NCBI RefSeq assembly: GCF_900114605.1
Contig: NZ_FOTP01000008.1
Coordinates: 1-64,000, forward strand
Length of the DNA: 64,000 nucleotides
Direction of reading: 5' to 3'
From: Bradyrhizobium sp. NFR13
GTDB lineage: Bacteria > Pseudomonadota > Alphaproteobacteria > Rhizobiales > Xanthobacteraceae
A program made the translations under genes and the position numbers. Positions 43,457 to 53,036 of the stretch are shown here, piece after piece (positions within the stretch are counted from its first letter, which is position 1; each line of letters begins with the position of its first letter). Below the pieces are notes generated by a model. It had not been told where the DNA came from. It made no database searches and saw only the letters and a program-made list of their open reading frames with translations.

Positions 43457-45711
43457 ACGCACTATTTCCACCTTCGCAAGCTTCCGCACAACCTGCCGCG
43501 CATCTACAGCAAGCTGTATCGCAGCGGTTCGACCTGCGTTCCGGCGAGATCGTAAGTATATATGGCCACACCTGCATCATAGATCGACGTCTCGATGGTT
43601 TGGTCTATTTTATCGATCTAAAGAACAAGGACTTCCACTCCTACACAGATCAGCAGCTGGCTTTTCTCTCTGCCGAAGGTCAGTTTCGGTTTGTCGCGGG
43701 GGCAGCATCGTATGGCAAATCTCGTGGGCCGATACCAAATCGAATTACGCTAACCGATGCGCAGTTGGCCGAGGCGGACAGAAAACTTACCTATATAAAT
43801 GCATGTCTCGACGGTCATTTGGCTGATGAGGAGGAGAAGGCCTACTATGAATTCAAGCGAACGCGCGTGATTTTGGAGCCTATAATTGCACGGGTCGCCG
43901 AGAGTCGGGCAGAAAAAGGGTGTCACTTCAACACTGTCCTTGACTGGATAGATCGCTGGCTTCGGCTTGGTGAACTTTACGGCAAATCTGCGCTCGTTAA
44001 CCGCCATCACCTCAAGGGAAATCGTAAACCGACCTTCGATCTAATTGGGGACATGGCAATTGAGCGCGGCTTGTGGCGTTGGCTTACCCCAAACATGACG
44101 AAGGAAATCGCATATGCAAAGGTTGTTTCGACCGTAAATGCATACAAGCGGAAGTGCCGACGCTACTTGACGGAAGCCGAGCTTCTGCTGATCGAAACTC
44201 CAAGTTTTCGCACCTTTCAGCGTCGATGCGCATCGATCGACAAATATACCCGGGATTATTATCGAAAGGGCCCTTACTACGCGAACAGGGTTCACAAAAT
44301 CTATCGTCAACAGGCGCTGCCTGAGCGTCCAAATCAGTTCGTCGAGGTGGACCACTGCACCCTCGATGTCGAATTGCTTGATGAGAGCGCGAACATCCGA
44401 TTGGGAAGACCCGATCTGATAATATTTCGATGTCGGGCGACCGGCATGGTCATCGGTTACAACATCGGCTGGGAGGTGCCATCTTACGCGTCGTTTGTGG
44501 CCGGTCTTCGCCATGCGATGTACCCGAAGGATCTGTCGGCATACCCGGCCGTGACGGAACCCTGGCCATGTTGGGGGCGGATCGAAAATCTCGGTGTCGA
44601 CAATGCACTTCACTTCGTTGGCGACGATATTCGCGATGCCGGTCGCGAGCTCAAAATGGAAAAGGTGCGCTTCCGGCCCCGCTGCCCTTGGCTCAAGGGC
44701 GCACTGGAACGGTTCTTTGGATCGTTGAATACCGGGCTCGTTCATCATCTCTCCGGGACGACCCTTTCAAATATTATTAAGCGTAGCGAGCACGACGATC
44801 TCGGCCCGGCAACGCTGACACTCAAAGAGTTCGAAGCTCTCCTCGTCTATTGGATTGTCATGATCCATAACAGACGCGGATCAAAGGGGCTGGGAGTAAT
44901 TCGCGGGATTGGGGACGTACCAATCCGTCTCTGGAACGAAAAGGCGGCGCTACACCCTGCGGGTCCTCTCCCTCCTCCTGACTTGTTCATCGCACTCGCC
45001 GGTGAGTGGGAAATGCGGACGATTCAAAACGATGGAATCGTCTGGGACTATCTTACGTATGAATGCCCAGAGCTTCTTACGCTTACAACACATCCACTGC
45101 ACCGATCAGCGCGAGAGCATGGAAGCGGCACGTTATACAAATGCTGTCGGGATCCTTCTGACCTTGGTCGCATCTACGTGGTCGATCCATACAATCCAGG
45201 CAACATTCTCACCGTGCCGGCGACCCAATCGCATTTCCCATACGCCAACGGAAGGCACCGACACTCGCACAGCATCGTGGTCGCTGAGGCTGGGCGCAAG
45301 GTGAAGGATGCCATCGATTTTGACGAGCTAATGAAAGCTCTCGACCGCTTGGGAGACGCTCTCGCCAACGTCAGAGACCAACGGGAGCGAAAGCAAATTC
45401 ATCGGAAGCTCGGTCGCTTTATCGGCGATCAACGACGAGAGCGTCTGGCGAGCAGGGTTACGCCGAGCCCTACACCCCGCGATGGTTCTGGATCGGAGCA
45501 TCTAGACCCAATAGCCCTCGGCACCGGCACCGCGCGGCAGAAGTCGCAAAAAGCGGATGGAGCAGGCGGTCCGTCGGCAGAGGCTGGATCGACCTCGTCC
45601 GGGATTACGCGACAAGAGGCCGGTCGTCCACACCTCTCGATAGGAGCCGAGACAGTGGACGATCTGGCTGCCTTGAAGGCAGAAAAGAACTGGAGCGCAA
45701 GCGATGGCTAA
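43453..45711 (+). CDS. tnsB: TnsB-like DDE transposase
   Basis: This 752-residue Mu/Tn7-type transposase has N-terminal DNA-binding helices and a retroviral-integrase catalytic core with Asp300 (FVEVDHCTLD), Asp383 (LGVDNALHF) and Glu419 (KGALERFFGSLN), a D-82-D-35-E spacing. A Mu-C-like beta-barrel follows, and a disordered C-terminal tail (about 650-752) that in Tn7 contacts TnsC. It cuts and joins the 3' ends. The start overlaps tnsA and the end overlaps tnsC by eight bases, so translation is coupled. Confidence 0.9.
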   Translation: MNALFPPSQASAQPAAHLQQAVSQRFDLRSGEIVSIYGHTCIIDRRLDGLVYFIDLKNKDFHSYTDQQLAFLSAEGQFRFVAGAASYGKSRGPIPNRITLTDAQLAEADRKLTYINACLDGHLADEEEKAYYEFKRTRVILEPIIARVAESRAEKGCHFNTVLDWIDRWLRLGELYGKSALVNRHHLKGNRKPTFDLIGDMAIERGLWRWLTPNMTKEIAYAKVVSTVNAYKRKCRRYLTEAELLLIETPSFRTFQRRCASIDKYTRDYYRKGPYYANRVHKIYRQQALPERPNQFVEVDHCTLDVELLDESANIRLGRPDLIIFRCRATGMVIGYNIGWEVPSYASFVAGLRHAMYPKDLSAYPAVTEPWPCWGRIENLGVDNALHFVGDDIRDAGRELKMEKVRFRPRCPWLKGALERFFGSLNTGLVHHLSGTTLSNIIKRSEHDDLGPATLTLKEFEALLVYWIVMIHNRRGSKGLGVIRGIGDVPIRLWNEKAALHPAGPLPPPDLFIALAGEWEMRTIQNDGIVWDYLTYECPELLTLTTHPLHRSAREHGSGTLYKCCRDPSDLGRIYVVDPYNPGNILTVPATQSHFPYANGRHRHSHSIVVAEAGRKVKDAIDFDELMKALDRLGDALANVRDQRERKQIHRKLGRFIGDQRRERLASRVTPSPTPRDGSGSEHLDPIALGTGTARQKSQKADGAGGPSAEAGSTSSGITRQEAGRPHLSIGAETVDDLAALKAEKNWSASDG

Positions 45712-46711
45712 TGACGACAATATTCCATTGAACCGCAGGGAGCGCGCTGCTTTATCGCCTGCAAAACGACAGTCCATAATTAAGAATCTGTTCGTCGAAC
45801 ACGATAGGTTTAAGGACGCGATTACCGCGATCGGTAGCTTTCACATGCCGGTGGAGGGAGGCGACCCGGATTTTGGGGTGCTCACCACGCTATGTGGAGA
45901 TAGCAGGACCGGCAAGACATTTACTCTGGAACGCTATGCAAAACGCTTTCCGGCTTCCGACGGCACTAGGGGTGTCATCCGGCGCGTTGTTTATTGTGAC
46001 ATGCCCATCGACTGCAACCTTCGGGCTATGGCTGAACAAATAGCGGACGCCTTGAACTTTCCCCACTCGCAACGGTTGAATACACGCGGCCTGGTAGGCG
46101 CTGTTCTCCTTGAGATCAAGAAGCAAGCGGTCGAATTCCTTATTTTAGATGAATTCCAGGAGGCCTTCGATGTAAGCCGGAAAAAGAACTTAAGGGATGC
46201 ACGCGGATTTCTCCGCAAGATTCTCAATTTGCGCTCTCTCAATGTATGTGCGGCGGGACTCGTCGAGACTTACGAACTGCTCGCTGCCGACGCAAAGCTC
46301 AAGGGGCGCGGATTATTGCCGCACCACTTGCTTCACGCGTACGAATGGGACGATCCAGCGGATCAGAAATTGTTCCGCCTGCTTTGTGCTTCGATCGACG
46401 ATCGTCTGCCGTTTCGGGAGAATAGCAATTTAGGATCGATTGCCCTCGCTCAACGTTTGTACTGGGTAACTGACGGAGTGATCGGAATTCTAAAGGAGTT
46501 TTTGTTCGCGGCTGCTTGCCGCGCAATGAACGCTGATGCTGATCGCATTGAGATGCACTTCCTGGCGGATGCGTGGGATGTTCGCAAACCGATCGGACAA
46601 ACCTTCAATCCCTTTGTAGACGATCTGAAAGATGCGCCAAGTAAGGAGGAGCAAACTCTTCCCAAGCCGCCCCGCAACAAATTTGATGATGGAATCTTCT
46701 CAAAGAAATGA
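45704..46711 (+). CDS. tnsC: TnsC-like AAA+ transposition regulator
   Basis: This 335-residue ATPase has Walker A Gly65-x4-Gly70-Lys71-Thr72 (CGDSRTGKTF) and Walker B with Asp149-Glu150 (FLILDEFQEAF). In Tn7-like systems TnsC forms an ATP-dependent filament that links the target protein TniQ/TnsD to the TnsA-TnsB transposase and gives target immunity. Length and position between tnsB and tniQ are typical. The stop overlaps the next start by four bases. Confidence 0.9.
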   Translation: MANDDNIPLNRRERAALSPAKRQSIIKNLFVEHDRFKDAITAIGSFHMPVEGGDPDFGVLTTLCGDSRTGKTFTLERYAKRFPASDGTRGVIRRVVYCDMPIDCNLRAMAEQIADALNFPHSQRLNTRGLVGAVLLEIKKQAVEFLILDEFQEAFDVSRKKNLRDARGFLRKILNLRSLNVCAAGLVETYELLAADAKLKGRGLLPHHLLHAYEWDDPADQKLFRLLCASIDDRLPFRENSNLGSIALAQRLYWVTDGVIGILKEFLFAAACRAMNADADRIEMHFLADAWDVRKPIGQTFNPFVDDLKDAPSKEEQTLPKPPRNKFDDGIFSKK

Positions 46712-48963
46712 TGTTAGCGAAATACACCGACCTCCATGGACGGGGCGAGCCGCCACTTCCAAGCTGGGATGATCCTCGGCACGACGAGCCTGCGCATGGC
46801 TATTTCGTTCGGCTTGCAGGGTTGAACGACCAACTCAGTGCCAGCGTCGTCGCAAGCTCATTTGGCCTTAATGGTAGGGGCCTCCAGCCGTCAGAGTGCC
46901 TTGATTTCGCGATGTCATTTCCAGTTGAGAACAAAGAACGATTACTCTCCGCTACGCCGACGGTAAACACCACGACCGTGACAATGTTCGGCGAGACGTT
47001 TCGGCGTCGCGACTGGTCGATTGACAGAAGGTATTTTTGTCCGGGCTGTTTGGCGGAAGACGCTTACCATCGGTCCTTTTGGGATTTAGCTATCTTTCGT
47101 CACTGTCCCTTTCATGACAAGCCGCTTCGTTGCGTTGATGCATCCGGACATGAAGTTCCTTGGTGGTCACCATCATTCGAGTTTTCGCCTTTTGGTAACG
47201 CAATCGCGGAGCACCGAAATAGAGCAAGCTCCGTTGGATTATCAATTGAAGCATATACGCTCGGCCGGCTCGGCCTGATCGACAAACTTCCGGTACCCGT
47301 ACTCGATAATCTTGCTACATTTGTGCAAGTGTTTTCCGCAATTGAATTCGCGGGCAAACTCGTGCTTAGGGGTCGTCGCGAGAGACGGCCGTCCACGTCT
47401 GCTTTTGGAAAGAATGCTGTATTTCGCGCCGGCTTCGACATGCTTAGTAAGGGCGATGATGCGATCAATCACGTGCTCAAAACCGTAGCGGCTGACAAAA
47501 ATGGCAGGGCCCCTAACAAGGAGCGCGGTCTAAGCCATCTTTTCGGCTGGGCATATCCCGCTGCAAAATACTCGCAAGATTTTGGTGCTTTATTTACGGC
47601 GCGCATGATTGAGGTAGCGGCAGCCCAAGACGGATTAGCTCGTAGTGTTCGCAATCTCAACGAAGTCAAACAGCGCGCCCAGTTGATTGATGCTGCCGAT
47701 CTATCAAGAGAGCTTGGCATAGCCAAACAGCGGGTAAGGGAAATCGCCGTAGCATTAGGAATACGTCAGAGTTGCTCGCGTTCTTATGTAGCATTTTCGA
47801 AAGAAGAGGCTTGCCTATTACGGCGCACCGTCGTCGAACTTATTGACCGTGACGAGGCAGCAAGATTTCTAGACGTCGCGCGCCCTTTTTTTGATAGCCT
47901 CGTTCACCTCGGCCTAGTACCCGTATTCACTCGTATGAGGGGCCCGGGAATGGACCGATTTCGGCCCCAGGATATTCATTCGTTCGCTACTTCTCTCATC
48001 GAGAGGGCAGACAGGCTAGAAACAGATCATTTGACGGGGCGAATGCTAAAGGAAGTCAGGCGCTCATCCCGCACAAATCCTGCCCGTCTCGTGCAACAAA
48101 TAATCGACGGTGTAATACCGATTCTCGGACGACGAGGTGAGAGCTTCGGTAGCATTACCATTAACTCTCAATCTAAACCGAGCACCTTACGTTATCCGCG
48201 ACGTCGGGTTCAGGATGATGCAAATGGTGTTGGAATGCTTGACGCAGCTGCGGCATTAGGGGTCCAACATTCAGCGATCGTCGAATTGAGGAAACTTGAA
48301 TTTCTCAAACATTCGAAATCCTCTCCCAAGTTACTTGACCGCTACGGCTTCGATATCTTCTGCAAAACCTATTGCGCTTCTCGCCATTACGCCCCCATTC
48401 TCAAGTGCCGTCCGCAGGAATTACCGCGTCGCTTACGTGATCTCGGGATAAGAGTACTTCGATTGGAACACAGCCGAGGTGGCATTAACCTCGTTGACCG
48501 TGCCGACGCCCGACGCGTGCTTGGCTTACTGTCAGACCCCGATGCCGCGCCGATCGGTTCGCAGCGGGCCTTCATAGCTGAGCTTGCCGAGCATGTCAGA
48601 AAGACAACAACCTTTAGGCTTTTGAGCCAAATCGACGGCTTAGCGTTTCGAACAGGCAGAGGTACTTTTCGATTATTTATGACGATTGATTGGGAGCGCG
48701 GCACTTTGCGGGTTGGTCCAAAATGCAACTCGCGCAAATCACCCCGAGCGCAGTCCGATCTGCTACAGCGCAAATCCCAGATCGAGACCGTTTTTGGCCC
48801 TAAATTGACGTGGATAAGAGACAACGATTGGCTCCGCGTATATACATCGGTGGAGAACTTGAGCTTTGACAAGCCCGCTCGCTGGGCGGGTATCTGCGCG
48901 CAGGTCGTTGAGATATTTGCAGAGTTCAAGAAGCACTTTGAGCCGCCGCAACAGCGATATTGA
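46708..48963 (+). CDS. tniQ: TniQ/TnsD-like target-selection protein
   Basis: This 751-residue protein starts with a TniQ domain (HGYFVRLAGLNDQLSASVVA) and a zinc site (YFCPGCLAEDAYH and FRHCPFHDKPL). A long C-terminal region follows with helix-turn-helix-like segments (AADLSRELGIAKQRVREIAV, AAALGVQHSAIVELRK), consistent with sequence-specific binding of an attachment site as TnsD does. Full-length TniQ in CRISPR-guided elements is shorter (about 400). No Cas genes are present. It ends about 300 bases before the 3' end of the GGDEF/EAL gene. Confidence 0.87.
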   Translation: MMLAKYTDLHGRGEPPLPSWDDPRHDEPAHGYFVRLAGLNDQLSASVVASSFGLNGRGLQPSECLDFAMSFPVENKERLLSATPTVNTTTVTMFGETFRRRDWSIDRRYFCPGCLAEDAYHRSFWDLAIFRHCPFHDKPLRCVDASGHEVPWWSPSFEFSPFGNAIAEHRNRASSVGLSIEAYTLGRLGLIDKLPVPVLDNLATFVQVFSAIEFAGKLVLRGRRERRPSTSAFGKNAVFRAGFDMLSKGDDAINHVLKTVAADKNGRAPNKERGLSHLFGWAYPAAKYSQDFGALFTARMIEVAAAQDGLARSVRNLNEVKQRAQLIDAADLSRELGIAKQRVREIAVALGIRQSCSRSYVAFSKEEACLLRRTVVELIDRDEAARFLDVARPFFDSLVHLGLVPVFTRMRGPGMDRFRPQDIHSFATSLIERADRLETDHLTGRMLKEVRRSSRTNPARLVQQIIDGVIPILGRRGESFGSITINSQSKPSTLRYPRRRVQDDANGVGMLDAAAALGVQHSAIVELRKLEFLKHSKSSPKLLDRYGFDIFCKTYCASRHYAPILKCRPQELPRRLRDLGIRVLRLEHSRGGINLVDRADARRVLGLLSDPDAAPIGSQRAFIAELAEHVRKTTTFRLLSQIDGLAFRTGRGTFRLFMTIDWERGTLRVGPKCNSRKSPRAQSDLLQRKSQIETVFGPKLTWIRDNDWLRVYTSVENLSFDKPARWAGICAQVVEIFAEFKKHFEPPQQRY

Positions 48964-49264
48964 TTGCTATTCTTACTAATCGCGCCCCTCGTCGACCTCA
49001 AGCTCTCGCCTTATTGCTGCGAATTGTTCGGAACCCGGTCGCGACAAAGCTGCTTCGGCCGTTAACTGCCGAGTCCAAACTTTCTTGGCTTTTGTCTCCG
49101 TCCAGTCCGGCCTTAGTCGGCGCGAAGTCTAAATTATCACTCGCCGCGCTGGAAAAACTCTAGTAATTACAATTGGGCCAGTCCGCATTATGCTGGCATC
49201 CTAGAGCTTCCTTCTGTTTAACCCAAAACAGGCCATTTTCGCGACGACTTCGGACCTGCTGGTG
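48964..49264. other. Probable right end of the Tn7-like element
   Basis: This 301-base stretch between tniQ and the convergent GGDEF/EAL gene has no gene. It contains a cluster of four imperfect repeats (see 49072-49196) and CTGTTTAACCCAAAACAG near 49217-49234. The exact transposon boundary could not be fixed. Confidence 0.5.
49072..49196. repeat. Four imperfect AGTCY repeats, candidate TnsB binding sites
   Basis: Copies begin at 49072 (AGTCCAAACTTTCTTGG), 49104 (AGTCCGGCCTTAGTCGG), 49126 (AGTCTAAATTATCACTC) and 49180 (AGTCCGCATTATGCTGG), all in the same orientation. Tn7-like ends carry several such short repeats bound by TnsB. The copies are degenerate, so this is suggestive only. Confidence 0.45.
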
Positions 49265-51994
49265 TCAGGCGACAGCGATCTCGCGCTTCTGGAGCATGGC
49301 GCGAATCTCTCGTGACGGCTTGGCGACACTGAAAAGAAAACCCTGCATCTGGGTACAACCGAGCATACGCAGTGCGTCGAGTTGATCGGCTGTCTCAACG
49401 CCCTCCGCTGTGGTGATCATGTTGCGTGCGGCAGCGATGGTTACAACCGCCTGCACGATGGATGCCGATCCGCCGGGCGCCACGATGTCGCGGATGAAAC
49501 TGCGGTCGATCTTGACCTTGTCGAACGGGAATCGCTGCAGATAGCTGAGCGACGAATAGCCGGTCCCGAAATCGTCCAGTGCAATCCCGACACCGATGCC
49601 GCGGAGCTGATGGAGGATCGCGAGAGCCGTCTCGTCATCGCGGATCAGCACTGTTTCGGTGACCTCAAGTTCGAGTCGGTGAGCCGGCAAGTTTGCTGCC
49701 ACGAGAGCTCGAGCGACATTCAAGGCCAGGGTCTGCGTCGTGAATTGAATCGGCGACACATTGACTGCGAGCTTGATCGGGGCCGGCCAGGAGGCAGCCT
49801 CAGCGCATGCCGTTCGCAATACCCATTCGCCGAGTTCGGTAATCAGGCCGGTTTCTTCGGCGATCGGAATGAACTCTGCCGGGGAAATCATGCCGCGAAC
49901 CGGATGCCGCCAGCGTAGCAATGCTTCGCAGCCAGTGATCTCATTGCTGGCGATATCGATGACGGGTTGATAGTGAACCTCGAGCCCGCCTTCCGCGAGC
50001 GCTTTCCGCAGATCCTGTTCCAGTACGCGGCGCGCTCTCGCGTCTTCATCCATGGCAGGCTCGAAGAAACGAAAGGTGCGCCGTCCAGCGGCCTTGGCGC
50101 TATACATCGCTAGGTCGGCATGTCTAAGCAATTCGTCGAGATCGGAACCGTCATCGGGGGCTACAGCGATTCCGATGCTGGCATCGGTCGTGATCTGGTG
50201 GCCAAGGCATTCATAAGGCTGCCGGATGGCGTCATAGAGCGGCACCACGAGGTGGGTGACGTCGCTGCGGCGCGCAATCCCTGTATGCACGATGGCGAAT
50301 TCGTCGCCGCCAAGTCGTGCGACAAAGCCGGCATTACCGACACAGCTGCGTAGTCGCGTGGCCACGATTTTCAGCAGTTCGTCGCCGATCGCATGACCGA
50401 GCGTGTCATTGACGCTCTTGAACTCGTCGATATCGATATAGAGAATCGCAAATCGCGCGCCATCGTGGATCGTTGCGATTTCCGCTTCGAGGCGCTCACG
50501 GAACATCACCCGATTGGGGAGATCTGTCAGAGCGTCGTAGTGTGCAAGATGGGCAATGCGCTCTTCCGAACGTTTGCGATCGGTGATGTCCTCGAGCGTC
50601 GAGGCCCAGCCGCCGTCCTCCGATCTCTGAACGAGGATCTGGATCGAACGACCATCCGGTGTGGTCAGCAGCGTGTCGTGGACGGGGCCTTCGGCAACGC
50701 TTCGCAAGAATGACGTGCAGTATTCGTCGACATCGCCGACGAAGGTTCCATTGTCCTTGCGATGCTGGATGAGGTCTCGGAAATGACAGCCCGGCTTCAC
50801 GACTGTGCCGGAGAGCCCGAACATGTCGACGAAGCGCTGATTGCAGACGACCAGTCTGGCATTCGCGTCGAACAGCAACAGGCCCTGCGTCATATTGTTG
50901 ATTGCAGTATCGAGATGCGTCGATTTTTGCGCCAGCATTCGCTCGGCCGAGCGGTGCTGGTGATTCAGTTGCCGGACGATCAGGAATAGCGTCGCCAGGA
51001 TCACCAATGCCGCAAGCGTCGCGCCGATGATTTGATATTTGGTCTGCTCGCGCCAGTCATGCAGGGCCGCGGGCATGCTGGTGGTCGCGACGATCATCAC
51101 CGGAGCTGCCGCGAGGCGCCTTGCGGAGCCCAACTCGTCTTCCCCGTCGATAGGGCTGATATAGTGCCCCGTCGAGGTTCCGCCCGACGACCAGAGGTCC
51201 TTGAAGACTGAGCTGCTACTGAGATTCTGGCCGATAACGGTCTCATTCTGCGGATAGCGAGCAAGCACGGTGCCGTTGCGGTGGATCATCAAGATCTTGG
51301 CGTCTTTTTCAAGCGCAAGGGATGCGAAGAAGCTCTCGAAGTGAACGGGCTCGACGCCGCGGCCGATCATGCCCATGAATTCACCATGGCGTCCGACCAG
51401 CTTGCGCGCAAACGCAGCGGTCCATGCACCGGTCACCCTGCTGATGACGGGTTCTGCCAATACGACCGTGGGTCCGTTGTCGGCCTGCAGCGTCTGGAAG
51501 TGCTGACGGTCGGCGATGTTAATGGCCGGTACGGGCCAGGTTTCCGACGAATTGAGTAGCTTGCCATCGGAATCGAACAGGTTGATGCCGCCGACATAGG
51601 GCAGGCTGCTGAGCTTGGTGCGCAGCATGCGGTGAACGTCGATCCCCGACATCAGATGCTGGTAGGCAGCACTGTTCTGGATGTTGGCCGACTTCATATA
51701 GGTGATAACGTCGTTCTGGATGCCTTGCAGGTCTCCGAACTGCTGGTCGAAGTGTCGTGCGACCAGCAGAACCGTGTTTTCCAGTTCGCGCTTCTTGCTC
51801 TCGATGGCGCGGTCTCTGAAATGGACGGTGATGCAGGCCGTGCCGATGGCGATGGCGGTAATCAGCAGGCAGCCACACAGGATGAGGCCTTGGATCGGTC
51901 CGCCTTGGAATCGAAAACGGCGCAGCGCGGCAAAGCCGGTAAGACCACCAGCGCTATCAGACCGCTCCCCCGACTTTGCGTCGTTTTGCCCCAT
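49265..51994 (-). CDS. Membrane GGDEF/EAL cyclic-di-GMP protein with dCache and PAS sensors
   Basis: This 909-residue protein has a membrane helix (about 36-57), a periplasmic double-Cache sensor (about 60-315), a second helix (about 322-341), a PAS domain (about 355-470), a GGDEF domain with intact Gly562-Gly-Asp-Glu-Phe566, and an EAL domain with intact Glu690-Ala-Leu (CEALLRW). Both the cyclase and the phosphodiesterase signatures are canonical, so it may make or break cyclic-di-GMP in response to an external ligand. The frame is complete. It converges with the Tn7-like operon and marks the return of chromosomal DNA. Confidence 0.92.
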   Translation of the reverse strand: MGQNDAKSGERSDSAGGLTGFAALRRFRFQGGPIQGLILCGCLLITAIAIGTACITVHFRDRAIESKKRELENTVLLVARHFDQQFGDLQGIQNDVITYMKSANIQNSAAYQHLMSGIDVHRMLRTKLSSLPYVGGINLFDSDGKLLNSSETWPVPAINIADRQHFQTLQADNGPTVVLAEPVISRVTGAWTAAFARKLVGRHGEFMGMIGRGVEPVHFESFFASLALEKDAKILMIHRNGTVLARYPQNETVIGQNLSSSSVFKDLWSSGGTSTGHYISPIDGEDELGSARRLAAAPVMIVATTSMPAALHDWREQTKYQIIGATLAALVILATLFLIVRQLNHQHRSAERMLAQKSTHLDTAINNMTQGLLLFDANARLVVCNQRFVDMFGLSGTVVKPGCHFRDLIQHRKDNGTFVGDVDEYCTSFLRSVAEGPVHDTLLTTPDGRSIQILVQRSEDGGWASTLEDITDRKRSEERIAHLAHYDALTDLPNRVMFRERLEAEIATIHDGARFAILYIDIDEFKSVNDTLGHAIGDELLKIVATRLRSCVGNAGFVARLGGDEFAIVHTGIARRSDVTHLVVPLYDAIRQPYECLGHQITTDASIGIAVAPDDGSDLDELLRHADLAMYSAKAAGRRTFRFFEPAMDEDARARRVLEQDLRKALAEGGLEVHYQPVIDIASNEITGCEALLRWRHPVRGMISPAEFIPIAEETGLITELGEWVLRTACAEAASWPAPIKLAVNVSPIQFTTQTLALNVARALVAANLPAHRLELEVTETVLIRDDETALAILHQLRGIGVGIALDDFGTGYSSLSYLQRFPFDKVKIDRSFIRDIVAPGGSASIVQAVVTIAAARNMITTAEGVETADQLDALRMLGCTQMQGFLFSVAKPSREIRAMLQKREIAVA

Positions 51995-52100
51995 GCGGAC
52001 TTTTGTACCGGGGGGACCGCCAACACGCCGTTACGAACTTCGGTGAACGATGGGTTAAGACGCTGAGCTGTCACGCCGATTTCAATATGGCGCCGGAGGC

Positions 52101-52850
52101 CTATCCCGCCGCCGAACCATTGACGATATCGGCCTGCTCGCCGCGCTCGATTAGCGATTTGACCAGCGAGGATTTCACGCCGGAGACGTGTTCGCGCATC
52201 AGTACCTCCGCGCGCCAGGGCTCGCGGGCCATAATGGCGTCGTAGATCCGGTGGTGATCATCATGACGCCTGCGCACGTCGCGATGCTCGAAGGCGACGA
52301 TGTTGCGGCTCGATGACATCGGGACGTGGTGGCAGATCCGGATCATCTCCGCCAGCATGCGGTTACGGGCGGCGCCTAGCAAGGTATCGTGGAAGTCGCC
52401 ATTGATGCCGCGATAGATGGTGAGATCGCCTTCCGCGAACTCACCGCGCGCCAGCAGTTTGTCGCCAGCGACGAGGCTTTCCTCGATGATGGCGCGCTCC
52501 TCGGCGCTCAGTCCACGTTCGGCGGCGAAGCGTGCGGCTACGCCTTCCAGCGAAGCGCGGATTTCGTAGGCGTCGACGATGGCGGAGAGCGGGAATTCAC
52601 GGACGGTGAAGCCGCGATTGGGGGCGTAGTCGAGCAGCCCTTCGCCGGCTAGTGCCTGCAAGGCGGCCCGGACGGGGGTCCGCGAGACCTCCAGCGTCTT
52701 GCTGAAACGGACCTCGTTGATCCGTTCGCCTGCGCTGACCGTGCCATCCAGAATGGCGTCGCGGATCTGATCCGTCACCGATAGCGACCGGTTAGCGGCG
52801 CGGCCGGGGCCACCAGCTTCAGGCGGCGGCAAGGGGGATGAGTCGGGCAT
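52101..52850 (-). CDS. GntR-family regulator (FCD/FadR type)
   Basis: This 249-residue regulator has an N-terminal winged HTH (LSVTDQIRDAILDGTVSAGE, FSKTLEVSRTPVRAALQALA) and a C-terminal FCD ligand domain (AYEIRASLEGVAARFAAERG, HDTLLGAARNRMLAEMI and HRIYDAIMARE with metal-binding His/Asp). Such proteins control catabolic genes in response to an acidic metabolite. The ATG at 52850 with GGAG is preferred over a TTG at 52880. It is divergent from the catabolic operon it probably controls. Confidence 0.88.
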   Translation of the reverse strand: MPDSSPLPPPEAGGPGRAANRSLSVTDQIRDAILDGTVSAGERINEVRFSKTLEVSRTPVRAALQALAGEGLLDYAPNRGFTVREFPLSAIVDAYEIRASLEGVAARFAAERGLSAEERAIIEESLVAGDKLLARGEFAEGDLTIYRGINGDFHDTLLGAARNRMLAEMIRICHHVPMSSSRNIVAFEHRDVRRRHDDHHRIYDAIMAREPWRAEVLMREHVSGVKSSLVKSLIERGEQADIVNGSAAG

Positions 52851-52870
52851 CGGTGGTGCTCCGCAGCAAA

Positions 52871-53010
52871 GTGAATACAATTCAATCCGAGTGTGATCCG
52901 TCTTTGCTACTCAGCATACAGGAAAGCGCAATTTTACTGCATAAATATCGCGCATAAAGGGGAGGCAATTCGCGGAAATGATGAGCATCTGAAAAAAGTG
53001 TATGTAATTC
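52871..53010. promoter_or_regulatory. Divergent promoter region with putative GntR operators
   Basis: Two 13-base direct repeats, GTGAATACAATTC (52871-52883) and GTGTATGTAATTC (52998-53010), match at 10 positions. One is next to the regulator start and the other next to the operon start, as expected for operators of a divergent regulator. AT-rich DNA lies between them. Confidence 0.5.
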
Positions 53011-53036
53011 CGATTGACTCGTAACCCGAACCCGCA

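Noticed and set aside
42593-49264. CRISPR-guided transposon (CAST)
   Set aside because: No Cas genes or CRISPR repeats are present and TniQ is of the long TnsD-like type.
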